Of a stretch of DNA of 64,000 bases, positions 28,159 to 37,001 are shown in pieces. The notes beneath the pieces were generated by a model, which saw nothing but the letters and a program-made list of their open reading frames with translations, was not told where the DNA came from and did not search any database. The position numbers were made by a program, and so were the translations under genes. This stretch comes from JANSWP01 sp041941305 (GTDB lineage Bacteria; Bacteroidota; Bacteroidia; Chitinophagales; Saprospiraceae), in the NCBI GenBank assembly GCA_041941305.1, contig JBGTQJ010000016.1:1-64000 (forward strand), read 5' to 3'. Numbering within the stretch: the stretch's first letter is position 1; every line of letters begins with the position of its first letter.

Positions 28159-30118
28159 ATCTCTTAAGATGCTTTGCTAAAAAGCCAACCATAGCTTTAT
28201 AGAATTCAAATTGATTCTCCTCATTTCCAAACCCATGTCCTTCATCATATTTTACCATGTATGGGACTTCAACTCCATTTTCTCTTAAGGCTTTGACTAT
28301 TTGATCAGATTCATCAATATTAACCCTAGGGTCATTCGCGCCTTGAACTACAAAAAGAGGGGATTTGATATTGTTGACGTGAAAAACCGGAGAGGATGCA
28401 TACATATATTCCTTGTCTAATTCCTCATTACCAACCATTTCGTACATCATTTCCAGGTAAGGTTTCCAATAAGGCGGAATGGTTTTCATAAAGGTGAACA
28501 AATTCGAAACGCCTACATAATCAATTGCACATGCATATAATTCAGGGGTATATGTTACACCTGCCAGGGTCGCATATCCACCATAACTTGCACCATAAAT
28601 TGCAATTCGGTTTGGATCTGCAATACCTTCTCTAATTAACCAGTTGACGCCATCTGTAATGTCGTCTTGCATGGTTTTTCCCCACTGCTTAAAACTTTTT
28701 TCCCAAAAATCACGTCCAAAACCCGTACTCCCTCGAAAATTCATCTGGAAAATGGCATATCCTCTATTTGCTAAAAGTTGAATTTCTGGATTGTAACCCC
28801 AACTATCTCTTGTCCAGGGTCCACCATGTGGATTGATAATCACAGGAAGGTTTTTAGCTTCTATATCTTTTGGTAAAGTTAAATAGCTCCAAATGTTTAA
28901 ACCGTCTCTGGATTGGTATTGTTGAGGTTTCATGTAGGCCATATCATTTTCATCAATCCATGGACTAACTTCTACAATTTTCATTAATTCATCTTTCTGC
29001 ATATCGTAAAAATAATATGCCCCAAGAGAGCGATCACTATAGGTACGAATCATAAATTTATCTTCTTCTTTGTTATGACTCGTAATAAAAATTTCATACT
29101 CACCCAATTCTCTTTCAAGTCTTTTATAAAGGGATTTGGTTTCAGAATCCAAAAAATGTCTATGGCGAAGATCCGTTGTATATAAAATAGAGGTCAAAAC
29201 CTTTCTTTTTCTTGAAAAACCAAGTTCCATAACATCTACCTCATCATGTTCAAATAAGGGTTCTCCGACTTCTTCTCCGTTTTCCAAATCTAATTTTACG
29301 ATTGCACTTTTATCTCTACCATAATTTGATGTGGCATAAGCAATATTGCCGTTATCAAAATCAAAAAACAGTGGAGAAACATTGACTCGAAAATCAGTAG
29401 TCAAAATATCTTTAAATGGATCCTTTTCATTTTTGCGATACATAATGACGGAATTTGTTCCATCTTTTACTTTAAAGGCAACCCTTAGTTTCCCCTCATG
29501 ATCAGTCATCCACCCACTTATTGGCTCCATAATATTATTATTCTCAGCCAATTGTTTAAATTCACCTGTTTGGGTATTTAATCGGAATGGTTCAAACAAC
29601 TGGGGATTGTTCTTATTCATACCAATTATGATTTCATTGTCAATTTCCTTCAGTTGGTCAATAATGTCTATTCGAACTCCAGAAAAAGGGGTTAATTCTT
29701 TCATGTTGGAGCCATCAAAATCAACTGCATACAGATGGAAATCTTCATTTCCTCCCTGATCCTTACTGTATACTATCCTGTTCTTCCCGACCCAAAAATA
29801 CCAGGCAATATTTCTATCTGTTTCAAAAGTGATTTGTTTGGCTTCTCCTTCTCCAACTTTTTGAATGAATAAATTCTGTCTGCTTTTGTAAGGCCCCATA
29901 TAGGAGAAATAAGTTCCTTCAGGAGACAGTTGATATCTCGTTCTTTCAGGATTCCTGAAGAAATCTTCAACAGTGTATTTAAAATCTCCTTTTGCATAAT
30001 TCATTAATTCTTGAATCTCTGCTTTTGAAGAAGGTAGTGTGGGGTCTCCAGGTAAATTTTTTGGTAGTACATTTGGTGCCGAAGAAGCGTTTTTGCTGAA
30101 AGCAATGTTATTTTTCAT
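28157..30118 (-). CDS. S9 family (prolyl oligopeptidase-type) serine peptidase
   Basis: A 653-residue protein in two parts. Residues about 60-395 carry repeats typical of the seven-bladed propeller that gates access (SPEGTYFSYMG, VGKNRIVYSKD). Residues about 410-653 are the alpha/beta-hydrolase domain with nucleophile Ser511 in GASYGGY, Asp596 in GANDPRV and His628 in DEGHGFG, plus the oxyanion segment NPHGGPW. The domain resembles acylaminoacyl peptidases and S9C enzymes, which cleave short peptides. There is no signal peptide, so it should be cytosolic and act in peptide turnover. A -7-like box, TATCTTTG on the minus strand at 30145-30138, lies just upstream. Confidence 0.93.
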   Translation of the reverse strand: MKNNIAFSKNASSAPNVLPKNLPGDPTLPSSKAEIQELMNYAKGDFKYTVEDFFRNPERTRYQLSPEGTYFSYMGPYKSRQNLFIQKVGEGEAKQITFETDRNIAWYFWVGKNRIVYSKDQGGNEDFHLYAVDFDGSNMKELTPFSGVRIDIIDQLKEIDNEIIIGMNKNNPQLFEPFRLNTQTGEFKQLAENNNIMEPISGWMTDHEGKLRVAFKVKDGTNSVIMYRKNEKDPFKDILTTDFRVNVSPLFFDFDNGNIAYATSNYGRDKSAIVKLDLENGEEVGEPLFEHDEVDVMELGFSRKRKVLTSILYTTDLRHRHFLDSETKSLYKRLERELGEYEIFITSHNKEEDKFMIRTYSDRSLGAYYFYDMQKDELMKIVEVSPWIDENDMAYMKPQQYQSRDGLNIWSYLTLPKDIEAKNLPVIINPHGGPWTRDSWGYNPEIQLLANRGYAIFQMNFRGSTGFGRDFWEKSFKQWGKTMQDDITDGVNWLIREGIADPNRIAIYGASYGGYATLAGVTYTPELYACAIDYVGVSNLFTFMKTIPPYWKPYLEMMYEMVGNEELDKEYMYASSPVFHVNNIKSPLFVVQGANDPRVNIDESDQIVKALRENGVEVPYMVKYDEGHGFGNEENQFEFYKAMVGFLAKHLKR

Positions 30119-30137
30119 TATTTCTGATTTTGGGGCG

Positions 30138-30145
30138 CAAAGATA
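30138..30145 (-). promoter_or_regulatory. Possible -7 box of the S9 peptidase gene
   Basis: The minus strand reads TATCTTTG, an exact -7 match, 20 bases before the ATG at 30118. No matching -33 TTG was seen. Confidence 0.4.
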
Positions 30146-30245
30146 AATTTCCTTTTCATTTTTGATTTCATTTGAAATTTTATTTCTCTCGTCATTTCAT
30201 AAGGACATTTCGTCAATTCAGGAATAGCCTACCTTCAACTTTTCC

Positions 30246-30253
30246 TATATTTG
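30246..30253 (+). promoter_or_regulatory. Possible -7 box of the 30336 gene
   Basis: TATATTTG matches the consensus and is followed 83 bases later by the preferred start at 30336. The -33 element is not recognisable. Confidence 0.4.
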
Positions 30254-30335
30254 CGCACTCTTGATAATTAGTGAAATTTTGTAAATGATAAAAGAAATTA
30301 TTATTTACTTTTTCATTTTCTTATTCCACAATCCA

Positions 30336-30887
30336 ATGCAAAAAGATTTAAAAGACGTTTTTGGTAATTTTCATGGACTTGATAACAAGAGTGTTGAATT
30401 TCTTACAAAAGCCCTTTCCAAAAACAATTTGCCAGGGTTCGATTACCTTGAGTTCGTACAATCACTTCGAGCGCTATCAGATATGAATATTGATGAAGGT
30501 ACTGCTATCAAATCTGCCTTTGCCACAGCATCCACTGTTGGTCTAACCAAAGAGAAATTGATTCAATCCGCAAATCACTATAAAGAAGTCCTGGGTAAAG
30601 AAAAAGAACAATTTGATGTAGCCTTAAAAAATCAGTTGTCAAAAAGAGTAAAAGGTAAACAATCTGAGGTCGAAAAATTGAAGGGGCAAATTGCAAAATG
30701 GCAAGCTCAGGTAGAAAAGCTTCAGCAACAAATTGCAAAATCACAGGAAACAATTGACAATGCTGATTCTATCATTCAGGAGGAAATGCAGAAAATTGAA
30801 AAAACAAAAGAGGCCTTTGAATTTACATTTCAAAGTATCATGAATCAAATAGATAAAGACTTGAAAAACGTTAACAACTATCTATAA
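30336..30887 (+). CDS. Helical coiled-coil protein of unknown function
   Basis: I do not recognise this protein. Started at the ATG at 30336 it has 183 residues. An in-frame ATG 17 codons upstream would add a hydrophobic stretch (IIIYFFIFLF) that looks like translated leader, though a membrane anchor cannot be excluded. Residues 1-75 are helical and could be a small globular head. Residues about 90-165 form a long amphipathic coiled coil with two repeated QxxxxKxQxQxEKLQ-like segments. The composition (Lys, Glu, Gln) suggests a soluble dimer. It lies 31 bases before the DinB-like gene and is probably co-transcribed with it and prmA. Confidence 0.6.
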   Translation: MQKDLKDVFGNFHGLDNKSVEFLTKALSKNNLPGFDYLEFVQSLRALSDMNIDEGTAIKSAFATASTVGLTKEKLIQSANHYKEVLGKEKEQFDVALKNQLSKRVKGKQSEVEKLKGQIAKWQAQVEKLQQQIAKSQETIDNADSIIQEEMQKIEKTKEAFEFTFQSIMNQIDKDLKNVNNYL

Positions 30888-30918
30888 TTTGTTTAATTGA
30901 TTCCCAATATTTTCTATA

Positions 30919-31446
30919 ATGAATTGCAAACAAGGCTCGGATTATATAATTAACCAAATGTTGGAACTGTTGGAAACCATTGATGATGAGGCTTATAGAC
31001 AGCCTTTGGAGATTTTCCGTGGTTCTACTTTAGGACAGCATTTCAGGCATATTTCAGATTTTTATGCTTGCTTGATTAAAGGACTAAAAGAAGGTTTGAT
31101 CGATTATTCCACAAGGGAACGCAATCTTCTGATTGAAACTGATACCCAATTTGCAAGTGAGGTTTTTTCAGATATTTCTAAGGTTATATTGGATTGTAAT
31201 GAAGCACTGGAAATTGAAGTACGTGCAGAGTTTTCCGATGAATTTGGAATTGAACAACCCATTGTTAAATCATCTGTTGGTAGAGAAATGATGTATGCTT
31301 ATGATCACGCAGTCCACCACCTTGCGATGATTAAAATGGGGCTTAGAGTAGCCTTTCCCGAAGTGAAAATTGGAGATAAGGTAGGCGTCGCTCCTTCTAC
31401 TTTAAAGCATTGGAAAAAAGAAGTAACCCCAGGGGCAGGGCATTAG
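30919..31446 (+). CDS. DinB-like protein
   Basis: A 175-residue protein resembling the DinB/YfiT four-helix bundle. These proteins use three histidines to bind a metal; here candidates are in LGQHFRHISDF and DHAVHHLAMIKMG. Many members are thiol-dependent transferases, some using bacillithiol, and bshB1 occurs elsewhere in this window, but a direct link is inference. It sits 31 bases after the coiled-coil gene and 28 bases before prmA, so an operon is likely. It is cytosolic. Confidence 0.72.
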   Translation: MNCKQGSDYIINQMLELLETIDDEAYRQPLEIFRGSTLGQHFRHISDFYACLIKGLKEGLIDYSTRERNLLIETDTQFASEVFSDISKVILDCNEALEIEVRAEFSDEFGIEQPIVKSSVGREMMYAYDHAVHHLAMIKMGLRVAFPEVKIGDKVGVAPSTLKHWKKEVTPGAGH

Positions 31447-31474
31447 ATTTATTAAAATTATTCACCATTTTTGA

Positions 31475-32296
31475 ATGGATTACTATCAATTCCAGATAAA
31501 ATGTTCAGCAGAACTTGTTGAAATATTAATTGCATTTTTTAGCAATTCACCATTCGATACATTTGAAGATACTGAATATGGATTTAATGCCTATATCGCC
31601 AAAGATCTATATTCAGAGTCAATTGAATCACACCTTAACTCTTTAAAGGAGCAATTTAATTTTAACTTTAAAAAAGAATACATTCCATATCAAAATTGGA
31701 ATAAACAATGGGAGTCTAATTTTCAAGCTATTCAAATTGGAAAATTTTGTGGAATAAGAGCTGATTTCCATCCGCCTTTTAAAGGGGTAATTCATGAAAT
31801 AATTATTAACCCTAAGATGGCGTTTGGAACTGGACATCATGCTACTACCTATCTGGTTTTGAGCATAATGGCCAACTTGGATTTTGATGGCAAGAAAATT
31901 TTTGATTATGGCTGTGGAACTGGGGTTTTGGCTATTTTAGCTTCCAAACTTGGCGCAAAGGTGATTGATGCATTGGATATTGATATTTTGTCCTATGAAA
32001 ATACCCTTGAAAATTGTGAAGTAAATAAAGTTAAAAATGTTTCTCCTTATCATGGAACACTTGAAAAAATCGTTCACAAAGATTATGATATCATATTGGC
32101 AAATATCAACCGAAATGTAATATTGATGTCTTTAGAAGAGTTGTACTTAAAGTTAAAACCAAATGGCATCTTGTTAATTTCGGGCTTTATTACTGAAGAT
32201 GAAGGGATAATGGTTGAATCCTGTACAAAGGTGAAATTTCAGATTCAAAATAAACTTGAAAAAGATAACTGGCTTTGTTTCCAGTTGAAAAAATAA
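31475..32296 (+). CDS. prmA: Ribosomal protein L11 methyltransferase
   Basis: A 273-residue S-adenosylmethionine-dependent methyltransferase that in its family trimethylates ribosomal protein L11. The N-terminal substrate-recognition part (residues about 1-60) includes YIPYQNWNKQWE. The catalytic domain has the PrmA signature AFGTGHHATT, the SAM motif DYGCGTGVLAI and the NPPY-like ILANINRNV. The length is slightly short of the Escherichia coli enzyme (293), as in other Bacteroidota. It is the last gene of the likely three-gene operon from 30336. Confidence 0.94.
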   Translation: MDYYQFQIKCSAELVEILIAFFSNSPFDTFEDTEYGFNAYIAKDLYSESIESHLNSLKEQFNFNFKKEYIPYQNWNKQWESNFQAIQIGKFCGIRADFHPPFKGVIHEIIINPKMAFGTGHHATTYLVLSIMANLDFDGKKIFDYGCGTGVLAILASKLGAKVIDALDIDILSYENTLENCEVNKVKNVSPYHGTLEKIVHKDYDIILANINRNVILMSLEELYLKLKPNGILLISGFITEDEGIMVESCTKVKFQIQNKLEKDNWLCFQLKK

Positions 32297-32396
32297 ACCT
32301 TGGTTTAATCCCAATTGTCTTATTGTGTGTCTATTACCAACCCTACAAATACATAATATTAACGAAAATATTCAAGCCACTTTCATATCGACCGTT

Positions 32397-35300
32397 ATGC
32401 GAAAAATACTTACAATTCTGTTTTTGTTTCTTTTCTTTTTTAGCGTTTTACCAGCTCAAAGACTTGCGGAATTTTCAAACAACAGCAATACTTTTATCAA
32501 AGAATTGCAGGGATATATGACTGCCAGCAAGCGAAAGAGCATGGAGGATATTTATAATGAGTTTGAAAAGATATTTAAGAGTGGAAGATTTAACTCTGAT
32601 GAGGTTCAACAAATTTTGAAAACTAGCAATGCCATGTTGGGACAGCGGATGACAGCAAGTCCTTACTTTAGTGATTATTTACGTGGCCTGACGCTGGTGA
32701 AAAATGATGGAAACGGAGAAATACGATTTCAAAAATGGCATGCTGTATTAGACAGTATTTTGGCCAATATTGAAAATAGAAGGTTGAAACCCTATGATTT
32801 ATTTTTGAAGTTTAGCTCTGAGTTTTTTGAACGAAATGCTCTCCGATACTCGAAAACAGGAACTACCTGGATGGCAATTGCTCCAAGGTATGAAATAGTT
32901 TATCAGGAAGATTCACCTATTATAGTTTATGACAAACTAAATTTGGTAGCAATACGAGGCAAGGATTCAATTGAAATAAAAGAAACATCAGGACAATATT
33001 TTCCTGTTGAACAAATTTGGAAAGGAAAAGGAGGAAAAGTGACATGGGAGCGATTTGGACTAAGTGAGGATGTCTATGCGCAACTTTCAGAGTACGAATT
33101 GGAAGTTAAAAAAAGTCTATATGAAGTGAAAGATGTAAAAATGCATTATCCACTTTATTTCGGTAATATAGCTGTTGCAGGAAACTTTCGGGATAAACTG
33201 ACCACTACAAATAAAGCAAGTTTGGGATCCTATCCAAGATTTGAATCAAAAGAAGAAGTAGTAGAAATACAAAATATTGGTCAGGGTATTAAATATACAG
33301 GAGGCTTTAGGCTTCATGGAACCACTGTTTATGGCTTTGGGTCTAAAGAAAACAAAGCCCGAATAACGATTTATAATCAAAATAATGAGCTAACCTATAA
33401 AGGCTTTGCAGAATTGTTTACCATTCGTCGTCAAGAGCGAATTGCAGGAGAAAGAGTAGAGTCAACATTATATTATGGGCAGGATTCATTGTATCATCCA
33501 TCTGTCAACATTCGCTTCGAAATTCCAACTAAACAATTACAATTGTCAAGAGGTCAAAGGGGATCTGATAGAAATCCTTTTTTCAACTCTTTGCATCAAG
33601 TCAATATTGATGCGAATAAAATTGATTATTTAATTGAATCGGATTCGATAACGATAGGAGCAAGGAATTTGGGATTTCAAAAAACAGTGGTGCCCATTTT
33701 CTTTGAATCCTTGAAATATTTTGAATTAGGTGACTATCAAAGAATACAAAATATTGCTACGACCAATCCCATAGCGCTCATGAAAATTGCATCTAAAGAA
33801 AATGATGACGAACGAATATTAGATGCGAATATGCTTGCCTATCGTCTCAATCCGAGATTTACTGTGGAGAATATAACTTCCCTTTTATATGATCTTGTTT
33901 CAAAGGGGTTTATCAATTACGATGCAGATGAACAAACTGTGGAGCTAAAAGATAAAATATTTCATTATGCTGATGCTGCACAGAAGAAAGTAGATTATGA
34001 TGTATTGAGGGTAAGTTCTGAAACTTCAGGAACCAATGCAGTATTAAACTTAAAGGATAATACAATTGGGGTAAACGGGGTAAAACACATTGAATTGAGC
34101 TCAAGGCAGAAGGTTGGATTCCTGCCGGATTTGCAAAAAATCACACTCAAGCGGAATCGCGATATGGATTTTGAAGGAAAGGTATTTGCTGGCTACAGTA
34201 CCTTTTTGGGTAAAAACAATGAGTTTGAGTATGATAATTTCCAAATTACCATGGATTCAGTGAGATACTTTGATTTGTTTATTCCAACTGGAAATTTGGA
34301 TAAAAGAGGGCAACAGGAGGCACTTTCGATTGGATCCAGAATAGAACATGTCAATGGGGTATTATTAATTGATGCACCATTAAACAAATCCGGGAGAGAG
34401 GATATAGAAATGTTTCCTTCCTTTCAAAGCAAGAAGAATTCTTTTGTGTTTTACGATTATAAAGAAACTCAAAATGGCGCATACAAAAGAGATTCCTTTT
34501 ATTTCGAACTTAATCCATTTAGCTTCAACAGTCTGGATAATTTCACAAAGGAAGAAGTCAACTTTGAAGGAACCATGCGGTCAGCGGATATTTTCCCGGA
34601 TTTCAAAGAAACTTTGGTTATTCAGGAGGATGAATCACTTGGATTTCAAAATAAAACACCAGAAGAAGGATATGAAGCATATTTGGGTAAAGGCATTTAT
34701 AAAGGAAATGTAAGTTTGAGTAATAAGGGATTTCAAGGTCAGGGTAGATTGAGTTATCTAGGGGCGGATATTGATTCTGAAGACCTTATTTTTAAGCCCA
34801 AACAAACAACGGGTTCTGCAGACAAGTTTGATTTGGAAGAAGACAGACTAAGTGCGATTGAAGTCCCTCAAGTTAGGGGTTTTGATGTAACTATTGATTG
34901 GAGACCTTATCGGGATAGTATGTATATCAGGTCAAAAGAAGCACCTTTTGAGCTTTTCCAGGAAGGATTACATACTTTGAAAGGATTGTTGATTCTTTCC
35001 CCGGGTGGTTTGAAAGGAGTGGGATTATTGGATTGGGATAAAGCGAGCATGGAGTCCAATTTATTTGATTTTGGAGCCTTCTCTGCACACGCTGATACTA
35101 CGGATTTAAAAATACGGGCTTTTGACGCTGATGCTTTGGCATTGAAAACTTCCAATCTAAATGGAACGGTGGATTTTGATGAACAAAAAGGAGCATTTAA
35201 AGCAAATGCTGAATTTTTGACTACCACGCTTCCCTATAATGAGTATGAAACTTCTTTCAATGAGTTTGATTGGGATATGAAAGAAGAAACAGTAACTTTT

Positions 35301-36935
35301 AAATCCCATGAAGGGGTATTGGGTAGCTTTCTTTCAATTCATCCCGACCAGGATTCACTTTGGTTCCAGGGAGAATCAGCTTTTTACAACTTAAGGACTA
35401 ATCTTCTAAAAATTGGAGGTGTGCCACATATCGTTACTTCTGATGCTTTTGTGTATCCGGAAACAGGTGATGTGGAAATTCAACCTGGTGGGGTAATGAC
35501 CAAATTGGATAATGCCAGAATAATTGCAGATACAACTAATAAATACCACGTAATCAATAGAGCTACAGTAAGGGTTTTGGGTCGAAAAGAATATCGTGCA
35601 AATGGCTTTTACGAGTACAACATTGGAAACAAAGAACAAGAAATTGAATTTGCAGAAATTGTTGGAACCAGAGTTGGTAAAGGTAGCTATTCGACCAAAC
35701 GTTCTGTAACTCGAGCAACAGGGGAGGTAGAACCTCAAGATAATTTTTTCATTGATCATAAAACAGAGTTTAGAGGAACCATTAGCCTAAGCGCAGAAAA
35801 AGCAAACCTTAATTTTGATGGCTTTGCAAGATTAGATTCTGAATCTTTACCAGCTAAACATTGGTTTACAATTAGCTGTGAAGCAGACAAGAATGATTTG
35901 GCTATTCCCTTTGATGTCCCTAAGAACTATCAAGGAGAGCCATTACATACTGGGTTATTTTTGAGTAAGGAAACCAGCACAGTCTATCCAAGAGTAATGA
36001 TGCCAAAATTTTTCCGCAAAGACAGAGCGCTGATGCCAGCCACTGGAATTATGCAATACGATGATAAATTGGATAAATTCATTTTTGGAGATTCCCTGAA
36101 AGTAATGGCTGGGTCATCTGCAATGAAAGGAAATCAATTGGTATATGATGAAAATACAGGGAAAATAAGCATGGAAGGGCGATTTAATATTGGTTCTGGT
36201 TTAAAATATATCAGTGTAGATGCTGCAGGAACCGCGAAAACGGAGTTCGGGGAATTGGTAATTGACACTTTGATGGGGACTGCAGCTATGGATTCAGAAT
36301 TGAAAATGGAGATGATGACAGGTTTGAAATTTAAGTTGCCTGATAACTTGTTAAAAACGATGATTAATGATTTTAAATCAAGCACTTTTGAAACCAATCC
36401 AGTAGTTTATGCCAAGGATATGATTTTCTATAAAAGAGCAGTTCGGGAATTATTTCCAGACAATGAAGAAGTAAGAAAGGCTGTCAGTCAAATCAATCAC
36501 GGTCATTTGGTTATTCCAAAAAAGCACAATCCATTCACCCTGTTGTTTGCAAATATTCCGATGAAATGGAATGTGAATACTCAATCATTTGTATCCACAA
36601 AACAGAAAATTGGCTTGACGAGTATAGATGGAGAAAGCATCAACAGTATGATTCAGGCATATGTTGAATTTATCATGCCTACCAATGACGATGATAGGGT
36701 TTATGTATATATTAAATCTCCAAGCCAATTGTGGTATTTCTTTGGATTCAAGCAAAGTGAAGGAAAGCTTGAGGTGGTTTCCAATAGTACAAGATTTATG
36801 GAAGAATTGACAGGTTTGAAAGATAAAGAACGGATTTTTAAAATGGAGGATGGTAATGATTATGAAATTAGACTGGATACACCTCCTGCCAGGGCTCAAT
36901 CATTCATAAGACGAATTCAGGATGCGAATCAATAA
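32397..36935 (+). CDS. Large exported protein of unknown function (1512 residues)
   Basis: I do not recognise a named domain. The ATG at 32397 is preferred over an in-frame start 24 codons upstream because it begins a clear signal peptide (MRKILTILFLFLFFF, cleavage after LPAQ). The mature chain is large, beta-rich and lacks long hydrophobic helices. It contains recurrent segments of the form FxGxxxLxYxGAxIDS and VYDENTGKISMEGR, suggesting repeated beta-strand pairs as in elongated periplasmic beta-groove or jelly-roll proteins. No sorting tail or lipobox is present, so a periplasmic location is likely. Similar long proteins occur in Bacteroidota, from memory. It lies 100 bases after prmA but is probably a separate unit. 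Confidence 0.7.
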   Translation: MRKILTILFLFLFFFSVLPAQRLAEFSNNSNTFIKELQGYMTASKRKSMEDIYNEFEKIFKSGRFNSDEVQQILKTSNAMLGQRMTASPYFSDYLRGLTLVKNDGNGEIRFQKWHAVLDSILANIENRRLKPYDLFLKFSSEFFERNALRYSKTGTTWMAIAPRYEIVYQEDSPIIVYDKLNLVAIRGKDSIEIKETSGQYFPVEQIWKGKGGKVTWERFGLSEDVYAQLSEYELEVKKSLYEVKDVKMHYPLYFGNIAVAGNFRDKLTTTNKASLGSYPRFESKEEVVEIQNIGQGIKYTGGFRLHGTTVYGFGSKENKARITIYNQNNELTYKGFAELFTIRRQERIAGERVESTLYYGQDSLYHPSVNIRFEIPTKQLQLSRGQRGSDRNPFFNSLHQVNIDANKIDYLIESDSITIGARNLGFQKTVVPIFFESLKYFELGDYQRIQNIATTNPIALMKIASKENDDERILDANMLAYRLNPRFTVENITSLLYDLVSKGFINYDADEQTVELKDKIFHYADAAQKKVDYDVLRVSSETSGTNAVLNLKDNTIGVNGVKHIELSSRQKVGFLPDLQKITLKRNRDMDFEGKVFAGYSTFLGKNNEFEYDNFQITMDSVRYFDLFIPTGNLDKRGQQEALSIGSRIEHVNGVLLIDAPLNKSGREDIEMFPSFQSKKNSFVFYDYKETQNGAYKRDSFYFELNPFSFNSLDNFTKEEVNFEGTMRSADIFPDFKETLVIQEDESLGFQNKTPEEGYEAYLGKGIYKGNVSLSNKGFQGQGRLSYLGADIDSEDLIFKPKQTTGSADKFDLEEDRLSAIEVPQVRGFDVTIDWRPYRDSMYIRSKEAPFELFQEGLHTLKGLLILSPGGLKGVGLLDWDKASMESNLFDFGAFSAHADTTDLKIRAFDADALALKTSNLNGTVDFDEQKGAFKANAEFLTTTLPYNEYETSFNEFDWDMKEETVTFKSHEGVLGSFLSIHPDQDSLWFQGESAFYNLRTNLLKIGGVPHIVTSDAFVYPETGDVEIQPGGVMTKLDNARIIADTTNKYHVINRATVRVLGRKEYRANGFYEYNIGNKEQEIEFAEIVGTRVGKGSYSTKRSVTRATGEVEPQDNFFIDHKTEFRGTISLSAEKANLNFDGFARLDSESLPAKHWFTISCEADKNDLAIPFDVPKNYQGEPLHTGLFLSKETSTVYPRVMMPKFFRKDRALMPATGIMQYDDKLDKFIFGDSLKVMAGSSAMKGNQLVYDENTGKISMEGRFNIGSGLKYISVDAAGTAKTEFGELVIDTLMGTAAMDSELKMEMMTGLKFKLPDNLLKTMINDFKSSTFETNPVVYAKDMIFYKRAVRELFPDNEEVRKAVSQINHGHLVIPKKHNPFTLLFANIPMKWNVNTQSFVSTKQKIGLTSIDGESINSMIQAYVEFIMPTNDDDRVYVYIKSPSQLWYFFGFKQSEGKLEVVSNSTRFMEELTGLKDKERIFKMEDGNDYEIRLDTPPARAQSFIRRIQDANQ

Positions 36936-36956
36936 TTAACGATACGGTATAAAATC

Positions 36957-37001
36957 AAGGCAAGAAAGAGTTGTTAATTTTTTCTTGCCTTTTTTATTTT
37001 T
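36957..37001 (+). terminator. Intrinsic terminator of the 1512-residue protein gene
   Basis: AAGGCAAGAAA (36957-36967) pairs with TTTCTTGCCTT (36981-36991), followed by TTTTTATTTT. It overlaps the 3' end of the convergent Clp-like gene (stop at 36974). Confidence 0.75.
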
